NCBI GenBank assembly: GCA_013306675.1
Contig: JABLUY010000069.1
Span: 84,000-147,999 of the forward strand
Length of the DNA: 64,000 nucleotides
Direction of reading: 5' to 3'
Origin: Thraustochytrium sp. TN22
Taxonomy: Eukaryota; Sar; Bigyra; Thraustochytrida; Thraustochytriidae
Within the stretch, counting starts at the first letter, position 1; every line of letters begins with the position of its first letter. Shown piece by piece: positions 38,201 through 46,991 of this stretch. The notes under the pieces are model-generated. The model saw nothing but the letters and a program-made list of their open reading frames with translations. It searched no databases and was not told the origin of the DNA. The position numbers were made by a program, and so were the translations under genes.

Positions 38201-40142
38201 CCTGGAAGTCGAGCTCACGATGCAGCGCGCGCGCGGCGTCGCCCAAGGAGCTGAGCACGCAGGACGTCTGGTAGATGCAGGCCGAGATGAAGATGGCTCC
38301 GTGCTGGAGCTCAGTGTGCGCCGTGAGCGAGATGGACGCCATGGTCCGGCTGCCGCGGCGCTTGAAGGTGCTGGTGGTCGGCGCCCCGCCTGCTGACGCG
38401 GGCGCCGCGTTGCCACGCTGCCGCGTGCTGGCGGTCAGGAGAGAGCGCGCGAGCTCGATCTTGCCGCTTTCGGGCAGCTGCGTGGCGAGCGCGGTGCCGA
38501 GCACGTGAATGGCCGCGGCGCGGCGAAAGGCCTCCTCGCGCGCGCGAAGGTCGCCCGAGTCCATGATGGAGGGCGCGCGCGTCGTGTCGCAGAGGCCGCG
38601 CACAAATCCGAGCGTGGCACTGATGATCACATGCTGGCGCTCCGCGTCGCCAGCGCTGAGCAGTTGGCGGAAGAGCTCCGTGGCGGCCTCGGCGAACGCC
38701 ATGCGCACCTCCATGGCGCGTTGCACGTACTCGTCCAGGGCTTGCGCCTGCGCCGGGTCCGGACGCTTGGCCGGCGTCCAGGCATCGAAGCCACTCTGCA
38801 GCAAGTCCAGCGCGACGTCTAGAGTGTACACAGTCGGCGTCTCGGGCTTGGACCGTGCGCCGAGGGCGCCAAAGTTCGCGGTGAACCCGAAGCCACGCAG
38901 CTTGCTGCCAGTGCGAGGGGAGGCCGTGGCGCCAGACCCAGGGCTCGCGTTGCTGGCATTGCTGCCGCCACGCGCCCGGGGCGACGCGAGAGAGGAGATG
39001 CCCCCGCCCGGGAGCCCAGCCGAGGTGGCCTGGCTGGAACCTCCGGACGAGGACGAGGAGGACAGCGAGGAGGACGAGGAGGACGAGGAGGACGACATGC
39101 CGAGCTTGAGGCCGGCGAAGCGCGAGGCCACAGATGGTGCGGTCGCCGGCGAGGAGGAAGGCGCGGCGTCGGCAGCGTCCGCCGCGGCGCCCGGTTCGCC
39201 GGGAGCGCCGAGGCCGTCAGCATCTTGGCCAACGGGCCGAAGCGGGCCGGCGAGCTCCACAGCGACGCTGAGGATGGCGCCCAGCGCGCGCGCGAAGGCG
39301 GAGCGTACATGCGCAACGCGGTCCTCGAGGCCGCGGCGGCACATGGCCACGAGCTGGTCCACGGGCGCCGAGGCGAAGCGGTCGCTGACCATGGCCAGTG
39401 TAAGGGCCGCGTCGGCCACGGCCGCGCGCACCGGGGGCGCCTTGTCCGCCGAGGCGCGCGAGAGGATCTTGAGCACCTCGGCATGGTTGGACCGGCCGGC
39501 CGTCTCGGCGCCGCGCAGCGCAGCCGCGAGCGCGCGGACGGCTGCGCAGCGGTACTCGTTGTCAGCCGGCTTGGTGCTGGCGTGGCTCGTCATCTTGAAG
39601 ACGCGCGAGACGATCTGCGTCGTCTCGCGCAGGTGGCCCGCCAGCAGGCGGCCCTGGCGGCAGCCGCTGATCTCGCCGAGGCAGTGGAAGATTGCCGTCT
39701 TGGTCTGCGCCGAAAGCGCGGACTTGGGGCCCGCGTGGTCCTGCAGGTCGTTGGCAATGGCCATGATGTTGCGGTTGTCGCCTCGCTCCATGAGCGTGCG
39801 GTACAGGCGGCCCAGCAGGCGGCGGAACGCAGGCGACAGGCAGAGGCCGGCCAACTGGCCCAGCAAGATCTCCTTGAGCCCCTTCTCCACCGTGGGCTGC
39901 ACGACCCGGATGCGGTCGCGCTGTCGCAGCTGCGCGTCGCGGCCGGCATCCTCCGGCACGGGCTCGGTCAGCTCCTCCAGCAGCCTGCCCAGCTCGTGCA
40001 GAGCGTGAAAGGTCTTGACCTCCGCCGCATGCGCGCTGCCCGAGCCGCCCTTGGCCACCACGGCATTCAGGGCCAGCACCTCCGCCACCAGTAGCTGCAC
40101 CTGTTCCACCACCGCCGCCGCGCGCGCCTCCCCCGACGCCAT
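32289..40142 (-). CDS. HEATR5: HEATR5/SWEETIE/LAA1-type giant HEAT-repeat protein
   Basis: A 2617-residue single-exon protein. The N-terminus matches the HEATR5 pattern: a helical EVLALNAVV segment, FHALHELGRLLEELTEP, GDNRNIMAIANDL and KTAIFHCLGEISG, followed by alpha-solenoid repeats to the C-terminus (LRALVQTLSPEAASALQGSM). Family knowledge: HEATR5B/Laa1p associates with AP-1 and aftiphilin for clathrin-dependent TGN-endosome traffic; plant SWEETIE is the same family. Low-complexity inserts interrupt the solenoid: a poly-Ser run (forward 39045-39105), an acidic Asp/Glu run (forward 34900-34960), another near forward 34230-34280, and a DQDQDQDQDQ run (forward 33414-33446). These probably form loops. 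It starts at the first ATG in frame and is divergent from the scramblase gene. Confidence 0.85.
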   Translation of the reverse strand: MASGEARAAAVVEQVQLLVAEVLALNAVVAKGGSGSAHAAEVKTFHALHELGRLLEELTEPVPEDAGRDAQLRQRDRIRVVQPTVEKGLKEILLGQLAGLCLSPAFRRLLGRLYRTLMERGDNRNIMAIANDLQDHAGPKSALSAQTKTAIFHCLGEISGCRQGRLLAGHLRETTQIVSRVFKMTSHASTKPADNEYRCAAVRALAAALRGAETAGRSNHAEVLKILSRASADKAPPVRAAVADAALTLAMVSDRFASAPVDQLVAMCRRGLEDRVAHVRSAFARALGAILSVAVELAGPLRPVGQDADGLGAPGEPGAAADAADAAPSSSPATAPSVASRFAGLKLGMSSSSSSSSSSLSSSSSSGGSSQATSAGLPGGGISSLASPRARGGSNASNASPGSGATASPRTGSKLRGFGFTANFGALGARSKPETPTVYTLDVALDLLQSGFDAWTPAKRPDPAQAQALDEYVQRAMEVRMAFAEAATELFRQLLSAGDAERQHVIISATLGFVRGLCDTTRAPSIMDSGDLRAREEAFRRAAAIHVLGTALATQLPESGKIELARSLLTASTRQRGNAAPASAGGAPTTSTFKRRGSRTMASISLTAHTELQHGAIFISACIYQTSCVLSSLGDAARALHRELDFQALLPLLEHPDSAVRLEAANLLYVCAITQPGYASRGIMPVLQLVGLYQPELAIMLASGPPSNASPAERQIFDAEAERTVDAIEGLVHALCVFVYASSANGRPRSESAEAFLQREDLVLPASAHFVRHEVPNSSTALLSGDLKAIPENTAMALLGHAKSLVARQHDSSARPAATARIAACGWSLVAALTTLGSSWCEENLSQLFQAWQSSVEESLPALQTVARSRQPALIAGDAALRASLTCLEAALRALSAFVRCNQPLLRDMPAVSRAVIILVEEVMLASRKGVRDLPFADVFMGIHASLFDVCAWLPRVELRRFKQTVVIPLQSLAMAYFLGPAGQREAAASESALSSLLCSRSGVLHAGDDILETAAPDSPDEGLAPGSAVRQGPLGRPDWRFEEALPPSPSRQLFQRARTLSREEAMNSASACMATLSCNASHAAVAVIGGDCGGEDGQRGAEDEAAASLARGAIHLSEETAGLFDSLPACGVVRISAAKLETVTSDAAVAFSAVVLTSVFADADRANFVQYLFSMLKRRTGSAQGVVLHNGVTALLAFLRSLATLQAQVDPKQATWVSKMRIIFCVALASPRGLVRRACAEGLALLTRLAGPTVGFNAVQALTRKLTGEPASAPGAASINGNASASGPGSAAGSAPQGAGGNGGNGGVGVSASLKAGVVLALAMIRREAEAQDTRYVKNNIVYDLCKVTSQPVRTTALHAWQVLIESAGIDVGKFVAPSLALINAHLLAVDGHPERGGYGAAHVMMGTMASLARLANALIAGLGPELARPDVEAERFLNIWEALRLASSDPLLQLECVRMVEQILLFYPQLLAQYPCESARVYAHLHSIVTDTHEACVPGLRMAALHALSLLTERMDSQAHPAVEVARGALSLVAFELAARTALCHDWVVPPASSLGFGAVLLREAPRPNQATEPLLIQAANAAFRATAPCDQGHLVGSAGGLTMDALAAGLATPSGGALPGPCGVSAARIVALRNLLKFVGLCHMKMRPADKKGSTWDLDEISGVAALTDWMRLFRAVMTGAAEALRQSLAAGAGLSPAASGANLAGVGANASGVGDGNPMGRADGVNDEDDDDEDDESDGGDDGQGAITGGSAALSGGGSGSGASAIGLPGLEDVQGFVVLCDQLLSKCSWETKVLAVEGLLEVLSIAKTYSVHRDQAQAERILRKAHVPAHGQFICMHLRELLTGASQAANSTVQSAEVPQLSIQGYCALVEVVRMFAASKDKHQPDDSVLKQFEMQLTATLGPGLGRSASPLVFPFVATLAVQLLVSGVSTSARRIVGLLMPSQIATGSKGDEEDEDEDDEDEVGGDATGIDGGFPEDRPAAAHMPSFVQAELLVLRLAPLARLWLFAQGCDLAPGRGNKATSVPRALRSKPSRTKGMRASIEKALLEYMRGQPAGTGREDLVDAWMGVIRDVAKLAVPLAHDARHAADAFDLADASDAVAIFPAYLNAAWIVGRALSTIVEALPMRQVDVGLVLRTSLILAARGRPMDWPAFPLGTIFQTAALTLPVQGASDAMSRALALEVSQQVLREPATYKIQHADFFAAQAYHVITVLAQLHARDAGQAEGKHQDQDQDQDQDQPPARGQAEAPVLRLAAWEASAHAVLLPVQALMSGNLAQLVRSSAEAPPTTGYGRGSNSGLYAGARATALSKVAPTALANLTVLARCAPESCADKCGRMLGWNALSLVDVEAGAGRQGLISPALAACVDLCADAQSIAPVLYCKTQDAIARLARAAEREALPSGVFVVLRELCAALCHVKLSPCVDVAALAALGADLAEKVLTGEGAEAKPWCTVSTLAVLCELAGKPDLSPSAVRALTGGLGPSIMRLVRAQGDNPVALTETDCEEDELLGDDRLKGGLTVAGAAVLTLARLAVHVAELVQVAMAAALSLAEGSGGETGGGLPRDEASRTAGRAALVFLAKARATELRALVQTLSPEAASALQGSMRLYLQNQ

Positions 40143-41443
40143 CTCGCGGCCGCGCGAGCGCGCCCGGGTCGCGCGGCGCCGCCGCCACGTTCAAATTTTG
40201 CTTGTTGTCTTGTCTTGTCTCGTCTTGTCTTGTCTTGTCTTGTTGTTGCTGTCGTTGGGTGACATAGGCCTCGTGACGGTGATGACGATTGCGGCCCGGC
40301 GCGCGGCGCGGCAACCATCATCGACCATCAACGACCGCGATGCGATGCACGGCGAGCACCCGGCCAGCTCATTGATTCCATCCACCGCGTGCTTGCCTCT
40401 GCGAGCTTTTCTTTCCTGTGGTGATGAGTTTGCCGAGGCCTAACAACCGCATCATCACGGACTCCTTGACTCTGACGTGCGTCGCTGTATGTATCACGTT
40501 CGCTGGCACTGCGACTTGCCAGATCCAATCACCTGAGCGCATAGTCGGACCGTCGTTCCACGTTGCGGTCATCGTCATCGTCGTCATCGTCGTCGTCATT
40601 TTCATCATCATCGTCATGGTACCTGGTACCCTACCCTACCATGCCAGTGCCGCCGCTCCTCGTTTCCGATTCCTGCACTTTGCTCTCCGAGTCGTACGCC
40701 CTTGCGCTCGGAATCCTGCAGCCAGGCAGCTCCTGCAGCCTCCTGCAGTTCGCAATCTCGTTCGCATGCATGTCGCTCCAGCGTCCATGTGCGGGCGGGC
40801 CGGCTCCCAACGTGTCAGACACAGCGTCCGGCCGACAAGGACTCGGACTTCGCCACGGCACCCAAGTAGACTGGCCGACAGAGCCGACACTGCCCAGCTA
40901 GCTAGCCCTCGCCTTCGGTTTGATCGCACTGCACCTCCGGCCACGGCACGCCCTATGGCTAACATAAATGCACCACCCATGCTTGCTTTGCTTGCTTGGA
41001 CTGCGAGTTGTGAGTTGGCTGCAATGGCCGGCAGTGACGGAGAGTGAAGTTCCCTTTCAAAGACTCAGTCACCGCCAGCGGTCCCACTGCACAAAGTTGC
41101 CTCGCTTGCTCTTCTTGGCGGAGCCATCTCACGGTCAGGAAGCTGGGCGCCGCGCCGCCGTCCGCCTGCGCATGCTCGGGCAGCGGGCAGCAATTCCGGA
41201 ACCCGAATCGAGGCAGCAAGCGACCTCGGTGGGCGCGCGCGGGCCGCGTCGGCGCGGCTGCTCGCAGGCTTCGGCTCGGCCCGGCGGTCGCGCGGAGGCT
41301 GCAGCGGTGGTCGACGCGCTCGCGGCGTCGCGCGGACTTGGAGAACCCGCCCCTGGCGAGCTAGCTACTAGCTAGCTAGGGAGCTGGCAACGGTCGAGAG
41401 GCGCAAGTACGAGCCGGAGGCGGCCTCCGGAGGCGAAGGCAAG
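40143..41443. other. divergent intergenic region upstream of HEATR5 and scramblase
   Basis: About 1.3 kb. It contains a TTGTC pentamer run (40200-40245) in the presumed HEATR5 leader, a TCATCG/TCGTCA microsatellite (40568-40618) that translates as a Val/Ile string, and CTAGCTAGC runs (40898-40908 and 41360-41380). I found no supported exon. Confidence 0.4.
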
Positions 41444-42439
41444 ATGCTGGGCGACGACGGCAAGGTGGTCAAGGGCGAGCAGGATGTGGGCGGCGAGGGA
41501 TTTATTCCAGAAGCGCAGGTGGTGGGCGTGCACGAGGCCGGTGGCACGGCGCAGCAGCAGCAGAACTACTCGGGCAACGTGGTGGTGCCCATGGGCGGGA
41601 CCGCGCAGGTGATGGTGGGCGGCTTCGCGGCGATCGAGGGCCGGCGGCGGCTGGTGATCAAGCAGCACTTCGACAAGCTGGAGGCTGCGGCGCAGCAGCT
41701 CGGGTGCGGGTGCTATGAGCAGGCGAACAAGTTCGACATCTTCGACGCCGACACGGGCGAGCAGATCATCTTGGCCGAGGAGGAGAGCGACTTTTGCTGC
41801 CGCATCTGCTGCTCGCCGCACCACGAGGCCAAGATCCACTTCCGGGACGTGCGCTATGGCGTGCCGCCCGACTCGCGCATGATGCACGCGGAGAAGCCGT
41901 TCAAGCTGAACTGCTGCGTCTTCCATGACATTTGCCAGCACGAAGTCAAGATCCACGACAGCCAGGGCACCTTTTTTGCGCACGCGAAGGTGCCGCTGGG
42001 CGGCGGCGGCTTGAGCCCCAAGCTGGAGCTCATGAGCCGCGATGGAAACGTGCAGACCACGGCGGTCGGCCCGACCTGCTGCCTCGGCGGCCTCATTGAG
42101 ATGTGCATGGACATCGAGTTCGAGCTGCACTCTGGCAAGGAGGACTCCGTGGTTGGGCGCATCATCAAGAAGAAGCCGTCCGACTTCAAGGGCGCCCTGC
42201 GCGAGGCGGCCGGTGACGCCGACACGTACATGCTGGAGCTCCCGGCCAATGCATCGGTCGACCAGGCTGCCTCCATCATCGCAAGCACGATTCTGCTTGA
42301 CTACCTCTACTTTGAGGACGGGTCCTTCTGCACCTTCAACCCGATCGACCAGAGCTGCCACATCACCTTTTGCAACTGCTACTGCCTCGGCTGCGTATGC
42401 CCGTGCAGCGTCACCTTTGGCGGTGACAACAACAACTAA
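41444..42439 (+). CDS. phospholipid scramblase family protein
   Basis: A 331-residue scramblase. The body has FAAIEGRRRLVIKQHFDKLE and ANKFDIFDADTGEQIILAEE. The Cys-rich signature ESDFCCRICCSPHHEAKIHF, equivalent to the palmitoylated CCxxNCC region of PLSCR proteins, starts near residue 115. The C-terminal segment IIASTILLDYLYF (about 279-291) corresponds to the single membrane helix of the beta-barrel/helix fold. A second Cys cluster follows (CNCYCLGCVCPC), unusual for animal scramblases and perhaps an added lipidation site (inference). Family role: Ca-linked phospholipid redistribution or lipid-binding signalling at membranes. It ends in an Asn-rich tail. Convergent with the pseudouridine synthase. 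Confidence 0.88.
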   Translation: MLGDDGKVVKGEQDVGGEGFIPEAQVVGVHEAGGTAQQQQNYSGNVVVPMGGTAQVMVGGFAAIEGRRRLVIKQHFDKLEAAAQQLGCGCYEQANKFDIFDADTGEQIILAEEESDFCCRICCSPHHEAKIHFRDVRYGVPPDSRMMHAEKPFKLNCCVFHDICQHEVKIHDSQGTFFAHAKVPLGGGGLSPKLELMSRDGNVQTTAVGPTCCLGGLIEMCMDIEFELHSGKEDSVVGRIIKKKPSDFKGALREAAGDADTYMLELPANASVDQAASIIASTILLDYLYFEDGSFCTFNPIDQSCHITFCNCYCLGCVCPCSVTFGGDNNN

Positions 42440-42614
42440 GTTTGTAAGCGCGAAAAGGTGAGAGAGTGGAGGCCACTGGCAGGGGCTTTTCTAAAACTAA
42501 AAACATGAAATAAATGTCACGCGCTTGTTGAGTGAGGATGGTGAGACGCTGCTGCTGCTGCTGCTGTTGACCATGGCCGCGCCTGGTGGTGGTGGCCGGC
42601 CTCCTGGGTCAGAA

Positions 42615-43973
42615 TCAGAGGTCGGATGCCTCGTCAGGAGATGCAGAACCGTCTTCAGCACCGGCGATGAGGTCAACACGCGGCACGCGAGGATGCGGCC
42701 AGGCCAGGACGCGGCCGCTAAAGAGAGCGTCCGTGTAGTAGCTGCGCACGAGCGTGAGCCCCTCGGGCGGCGCCGGCTTGACGAGGGCCCGGCCATCGAC
42801 ACAGATGACGTCCTCGGACGGCGGGTCGAGAGCTTCGACCGCAACGGAGTGCACGGAGCGGCGGCCGAGGCCGACGTCGATGAGAGCTTGCGCGATGCAG
42901 CGCACCATGAGGTAGAGGAAGCGCTCGCCCTCGATGAGAAGGTGCACGAAGGAGCCGTTCGGGTCGTCGGGTGCGTCGAAGTCGAGGTCGAGGTCGAGCG
43001 TGCGCGTGCGGAGCACTCGGATGCGGTGCAGCACGCGGAACGTGGTGGCGCGGCCCGTGCGGCGCGCGCTGCGCGTAAAGAGGCGGAAGTTGCGGTAGCA
43101 GCCGCCCGCAAGTGCCTGCGCGGCCTGGTCCATGGCGGCCACGTCCAGGGGCCGCAGCGAGCCACCGCGTGCAGCACGCAAGCTGCTGGAGTAGAGCGTG
43201 TGAAAGGCGTGGAGCGCCGGCAGCTGGGGCGGGTCGGCCGCCACGGCGTCGAAGATGGAGTACCGGTATCGCTTGCCTCGGGCGGAGCGATGCGCGCTCC
43301 AGTGCTCCTCGGGCGGCACGAGCTCGAGGTGCGAGATCCAGACAGCGTGTGCAGCCGCATCCAAGCGCGCTTGCACGTCTGCGGCGAGCCTGGCGAGGTC
43401 TGCGGCGGCCGCGCCGGCGAGCGGCAGCCGTAGCGTGATGACCTGCTGCAGGGCGCTGACGCCGCGGTCTGTGCGGCTTGTGGCGGCCAAGGAGAGCTGC
43501 GGCGGGCTTTGGCCAAAGCGAGGGCCGCGGGCGCGCGCCTCGTCGTTGGTGGAGGCGTCGAGGTCGTTGAGTGAGCAGCCGATCAAGGTGCAGCCTTCGG
43601 CCAACGCGCCCAGCGCCAGCGCAAAGGCTTCCTCCACGGCCGCCTGGACGGTGCGCAGCTCCCAGGCGCCCGCGTGAATCGACCGCTGGAACCCATGGTA
43701 GTGCCTGCCGTCATAGGCGAGGAGCGCGCGCACCTGCGCGCGGGCAGGCTCTTCGCTGCCTGTGAGGTCGGCTTGCGCACAGACACCGTCTTGATGCTCC
43801 AGGGCGCCGCTGTCTTGCCCTCGGGCCTGCCATCTTTGCCCTTGCTCGCTGCCTGCGTCACCCAAGGCGGCGCGCTGGCGGCGGCGCGCCTTGGAGAGCG
43901 CGATGAGGTCGCGCTCCTCCGCCGCTGTCGGGTGCACGAGGCGGCAAACTGCGCATGCGGGCGAGGCTGCCAT
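42615..43973 (-). CDS. tRNA pseudouridine synthase, TruA/Pus family
   Basis: A 452-residue TruA-type enzyme from ATG 43973 (MAASPACAVC). The N-terminal strand ALLAYDGRHYHGFQRS and the catalytic loop SRTDRGVSALQQV are present, with the nucleophilic Asp169. AHRSARGKRYRYSIFD and FLYLMVRCIAQALIDVG correspond to later conserved blocks. Family role: isomerises U38-40 (or U27/28 for Pus1) in the tRNA anticodon arm. The loop is SRTDRG, where most TruA enzymes have GRTDAG. A small CAVCRLVHP motif at the N-terminus could bind metal. An alternative upstream ATG (44252) would add about 93 residues including a hydrophobic stretch (VVVWVVPVVTVAAVL); I consider the downstream start more likely but not proven. 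Confidence 0.85.
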   Translation of the reverse strand: MAASPACAVCRLVHPTAAEERDLIALSKARRRQRAALGDAGSEQGQRWQARGQDSGALEHQDGVCAQADLTGSEEPARAQVRALLAYDGRHYHGFQRSIHAGAWELRTVQAAVEEAFALALGALAEGCTLIGCSLNDLDASTNDEARARGPRFGQSPPQLSLAATSRTDRGVSALQQVITLRLPLAGAAAADLARLAADVQARLDAAAHAVWISHLELVPPEEHWSAHRSARGKRYRYSIFDAVAADPPQLPALHAFHTLYSSSLRAARGGSLRPLDVAAMDQAAQALAGGCYRNFRLFTRSARRTGRATTFRVLHRIRVLRTRTLDLDLDFDAPDDPNGSFVHLLIEGERFLYLMVRCIAQALIDVGLGRRSVHSVAVEALDPPSEDVICVDGRALVKPAPPEGLTLVRSYYTDALFSGRVLAWPHPRVPRVDLIAGAEDGSASPDEASDL

Positions 43974-44389
43974 CGTGTTGTCAACTTGAAGGAGTTGGGA
44001 GGCGGTGAGCACCGCGGCCACCGTGACCACTGGCACCACCCACACAACAACTTGATGATGGCCGGAACTCGGACTGCCCGAGTCATCATCAGAGAGCTGC
44101 GGCCACGTACTGGCAGAGCGTGAGCGTGAGCGAAGCAAAGCCGCAACAAAGCGAAGGACTTTCTCTCGTGAGCTCGCAAAAGGATGCCTCATGCTCGGGC
44201 CGAGTCGACTGCCATGGTCGCTCGACTCGGAGATAGATAAAGTATGTCGCAATGCTCATGAGTCATCAAGTGGCAACGCTCATCGAGTCGCAATGGTCAT
44301 GAAGATTGGTGAGCAAAAGGAACAAGACTACCACGTGAAAGTTGGGCCTGAGCGTGCGTGCGGGCCCAGGGCTGTGGAGGTGTGTGCGC
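43974..44389. other. intergenic region between two minus-strand genes
   Basis: Holds the upstream region of the pseudouridine synthase and the 3' UTR of the tetraspanin. The synthase frame is open through much of it. A GAGTCGYAATGSTCATGA motif is imperfectly repeated at 44230-44300. No separate gene seen. Confidence 0.35.
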
Positions 44390-45205
44390 TTAGGCGTACT
44401 TGGTGGGCTGCGAGGTGCCGGCAACGGTGCCCGCCTGCTGCTGCTGGACCTTTTGGCGGTACGCCTTGTCGTAGTCGTAGCGGTTGGTGCAGATGATGAC
44501 GCAGGTGGCGATGACGGCGAGCAGCATGATGACGGCGAGCGCGATGAGCGTGGCGCCAACCGGGGCCAGGTTGTCGTCGAGGAAGGTGTAGAACAGGGTA
44601 TGGAAGGTGGCCGGGGTATCACAGCCGTCATCGATCACGGCCTGGCCGTCGACGGTGGTCTCATCGAGCAGGTTGCAGAAGGAGTCGCCAATGGCAACGC
44701 TCTGGAAGTCGTTCAGGTCGTAGATGCAGCCGTAGGTCGCGCCCGAGTCCGAGCAGAGCTCGACGCAGCCCGTAGTGGCCGACACGGCGCACGCCGGGAC
44801 GCTGCAGCACGTGCTGTAGACGGCCATCTCGAAGTCGTTGACCTTGGCGGCCGCAGAGTCGAGGTTGTTGCCGCTGTCCACGTTGTCCAGAAGGCCCAGG
44901 TAGAGCAGGACCGCGACACCAATGAGGAGCACCACGAGCGTGGCGAAGGTGATGAAGATCCAGAAGATAACAAGAGCCGTCTTGTTCTGGTTGCGCACGC
45001 CGAAGCAGCCCAGAAGACCAAGCAAGAAGATCAGGCCACCAATGATGAGGCCGGCGTACGGCGCCACCTGGTGGACGTTCTCCATGACATCCTTGAACTC
45101 CACCAGCGCGTACGCGCCCAGGCCCAGGATGGCCAGGCCCATCACGGTGAGGAGCCCATTGAGCACGAGCAGGTACTTGCGCGAGGCAGCCGTGCAGCAG
45201 CCCAT
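44390..45205 (-). CDS. tetraspanin-like four-helix membrane protein
   Basis: A 271-residue protein with four hydrophobic helices (about 10-32, 48-68, 78-102, 215-240). It has a short first loop and a large Cys-rich second loop (about 105-212) containing STCCSVPAC, which carries the tetraspanin CC motif, plus further Cys pairs. MGCC at the N-terminus and GLLGCFGVRNQNK after TM2 are typical palmitoylation and small-loop features. The tail is short and polar (KVQQQQAGTVAG...). Family role: organises membrane microdomains by lateral association. The canonical CCG of animal tetraspanins is CCS here. Start is the first ATG. It lies head to tail with the pseudouridine synthase. Confidence 0.85.
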   Translation of the reverse strand: MGCCTAASRKYLLVLNGLLTVMGLAILGLGAYALVEFKDVMENVHQVAPYAGLIIGGLIFLLGLLGCFGVRNQNKTALVIFWIFITFATLVVLLIGVAVLLYLGLLDNVDSGNNLDSAAAKVNDFEMAVYSTCCSVPACAVSATTGCVELCSDSGATYGCIYDLNDFQSVAIGDSFCNLLDETTVDGQAVIDDGCDTPATFHTLFYTFLDDNLAPVGATLIALAVIMLLAVIATCVIICTNRYDYDKAYRQKVQQQQAGTVAGTSQPTKYA

Positions 45206-46991
45206 GGTTCCTAGCTAGCTAGCTTCTGAGCAGATTTATCTCCCGGAACTAGTCTGCGGATTCCACTCGCGCCCGTTAGTTTCCCATCTGCTGCCCGAAA
45301 CCGCCCGCCCGCCCACTACCTTCTCTGCCCCCAAGAACGCTCGCCGCCTCGTCTCGCCTTGCACGCGCGCTTGTGACCGGGCCCGTCCTTCCTGCACTTG
45401 GCCCTGTCGGCCTTTCCCCCCTGCAGCCGCCTTGCGCGCGCCACGCCCGCGCCGCACACCCCTCCCTGCCGCTGCAGCGTCGCCAGCGAGTCGAGTGCAT
45501 CGACGCAGCGCCGCGCAGCGCCGCGCCGCGCTCGATCCAACCCGCGCGCCCCGAGCGCTCCGCCGCCGCGCGCGCGCGCGCCGCCGCGATTCGGAGCGAG
45601 GGCGCGAGAGGGGGAGCGAGAGAGGGGCAAGGAGGCAGAAAGGCAGGGCACCAGGGCGCTCGCCGGCGCGCGCCGCTCCTGCCCACTCCCACCTGCCGCC
45701 CCGCCGCCGCTCGAGCGAGCCGGCCTGCCGGCCGGCCTGCCGGCCGGCTGGCCGGCCGGCCGGCGGCGCGCCCGGCGCGGCCGCAGCGCGCTCCTGCGCA
45801 GGAGCGCGGCGGAGGCTCGTCGCGCGCGGATGCACCTAGATGGCACGGCATGCCCACCCCCCTCCCCCTCCCTGCCGGCATGCGCATGCCGCGCGCGCGC
45901 GGCCTGAGCGGCGCGCGCGGAGCGGAGCGGCGCGCAGACGCGCGGCGCCGCGCCGCCGCGCGGCGGCGAGACCTGCCGCGCCGTGGCGGGACGTACCTGT
46001 GCGAGGCGTCGAGCTCGTAGAAGTTCTGCTCCGGCGCGCGCGGCGGCCGACGCGCGCTGGGCCGGTCGTATGCCCCGCGCTGGTTCGGGCCCGGACTCGC
46101 ACGGGCCCCCCGCCGCGGCCCGCGCGCGAGAGGGGCCTACCTTGCGCAGTATGAAGGAACGAGCCGGACGGGCGGAGGGGGGCGGCCGGGGAGTATGCGC
46201 GAGCGGGGGAGCCAGCCGCGGTTTCGCCGAGGCAATTGGGTTCCCCCGGTGGGGCCGAGCGGGGGTGAGCGTGCATGCGAATGAGATCAGGAGTGACTTG
46301 AAGACTTGAACAACTTCGTTTGCTTCGTTTCTTCAATACTGGTGAGCGTGACGAGTGGATGCCAGCGGGCTGCGGCGTGCTGGGTCGCGAGATCGAGCGA
46401 GAGCTTTTGGTTGATGTGAATCCCGGGCGCACGCCAGGGGACGATGGTGGCCGCGAGGTGACATCGGCTGGCATCGCCGACATCTTGGGAGCGGCGAGGA
46501 GCGGGAGATGTTGGAGGAGTTCGACCTCGTCGTGCACGGGTGCAGGCACAGAGTGGAATCGACCCTCTCCGAGGTCTGCCGTGGCCCGTCGGGCACGTGT
46601 GTCAGACGCCCTTGCAGTGCCGCCAGTGCAGCTGTGCGGTGCCGGAGTTGTCAGCGCCGGGTGCTGGCTCGAGCTGGGAGGCAGCCAGGCTGGCTGCGAA
46701 GAAGCCGGACGTGGCTCTGAGTCGTTTGACCAGCGTTGGACAGATCGCTGCAAGTCACAACGCGATCGGAGATGATCACGGGACGATCACGGTCCGTGAG
46801 GAGATAGATGGTGGACTGGCAGGACGTCGGCAGGTACGAGCCCTGTGGCGAGGCCATGTCAGTGATGATGAGGTCGCAGCTTTCGCGACGATCGTTGCTT
46901 GGCCGCCAACAAGGCCTGCCCTGCCGCACCTGACTGATCTGACTCGGACCTGACAGGGAGCCAAGTCGCTAACCTCGGCGCCAGCCAGAAG
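45206..46991. other. 1.8-kb interval upstream of tetraspanin; possible undetected spliced gene
   Basis: Very GC-rich from 45420 to 46150, with many CCGGCCGG and CGCG runs. On the minus strand there are spliced-exon-like segments (listed separately). The plus-strand half near 46990 must contain the promoter of the thioredoxin-like gene. Otherwise nothing recognisable. Confidence 0.35.
45997..46079 (-). other. candidate internal coding exon of an unresolved minus-strand gene
   Basis: An 83-nt open segment bounded by an acceptor-like CCAG and a GTACGT donor (45996..45991). It translates as RGAYDRPSARRPPRAP then EQNFYELDASHR. The preceding segment ends SFILRK at 46141 immediately before a GTAGGC donor, in compatible phase. 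A third segment with acceptor GTGCAG near 45393 would continue in phase into KDGPGHKRACKARRGG and a stop, resembling the last part of a MYND-type finger. I do not recognise the protein. Intron 1 would be only 61 nt. Confidence 0.22.

Noticed and set aside
40563-40625. Hydrophobic Val/Ile string that looks like a membrane helix in the plus frame
   Set aside because: Product of a TCATCG/TCGTCA microsatellite; no supporting exon around it.
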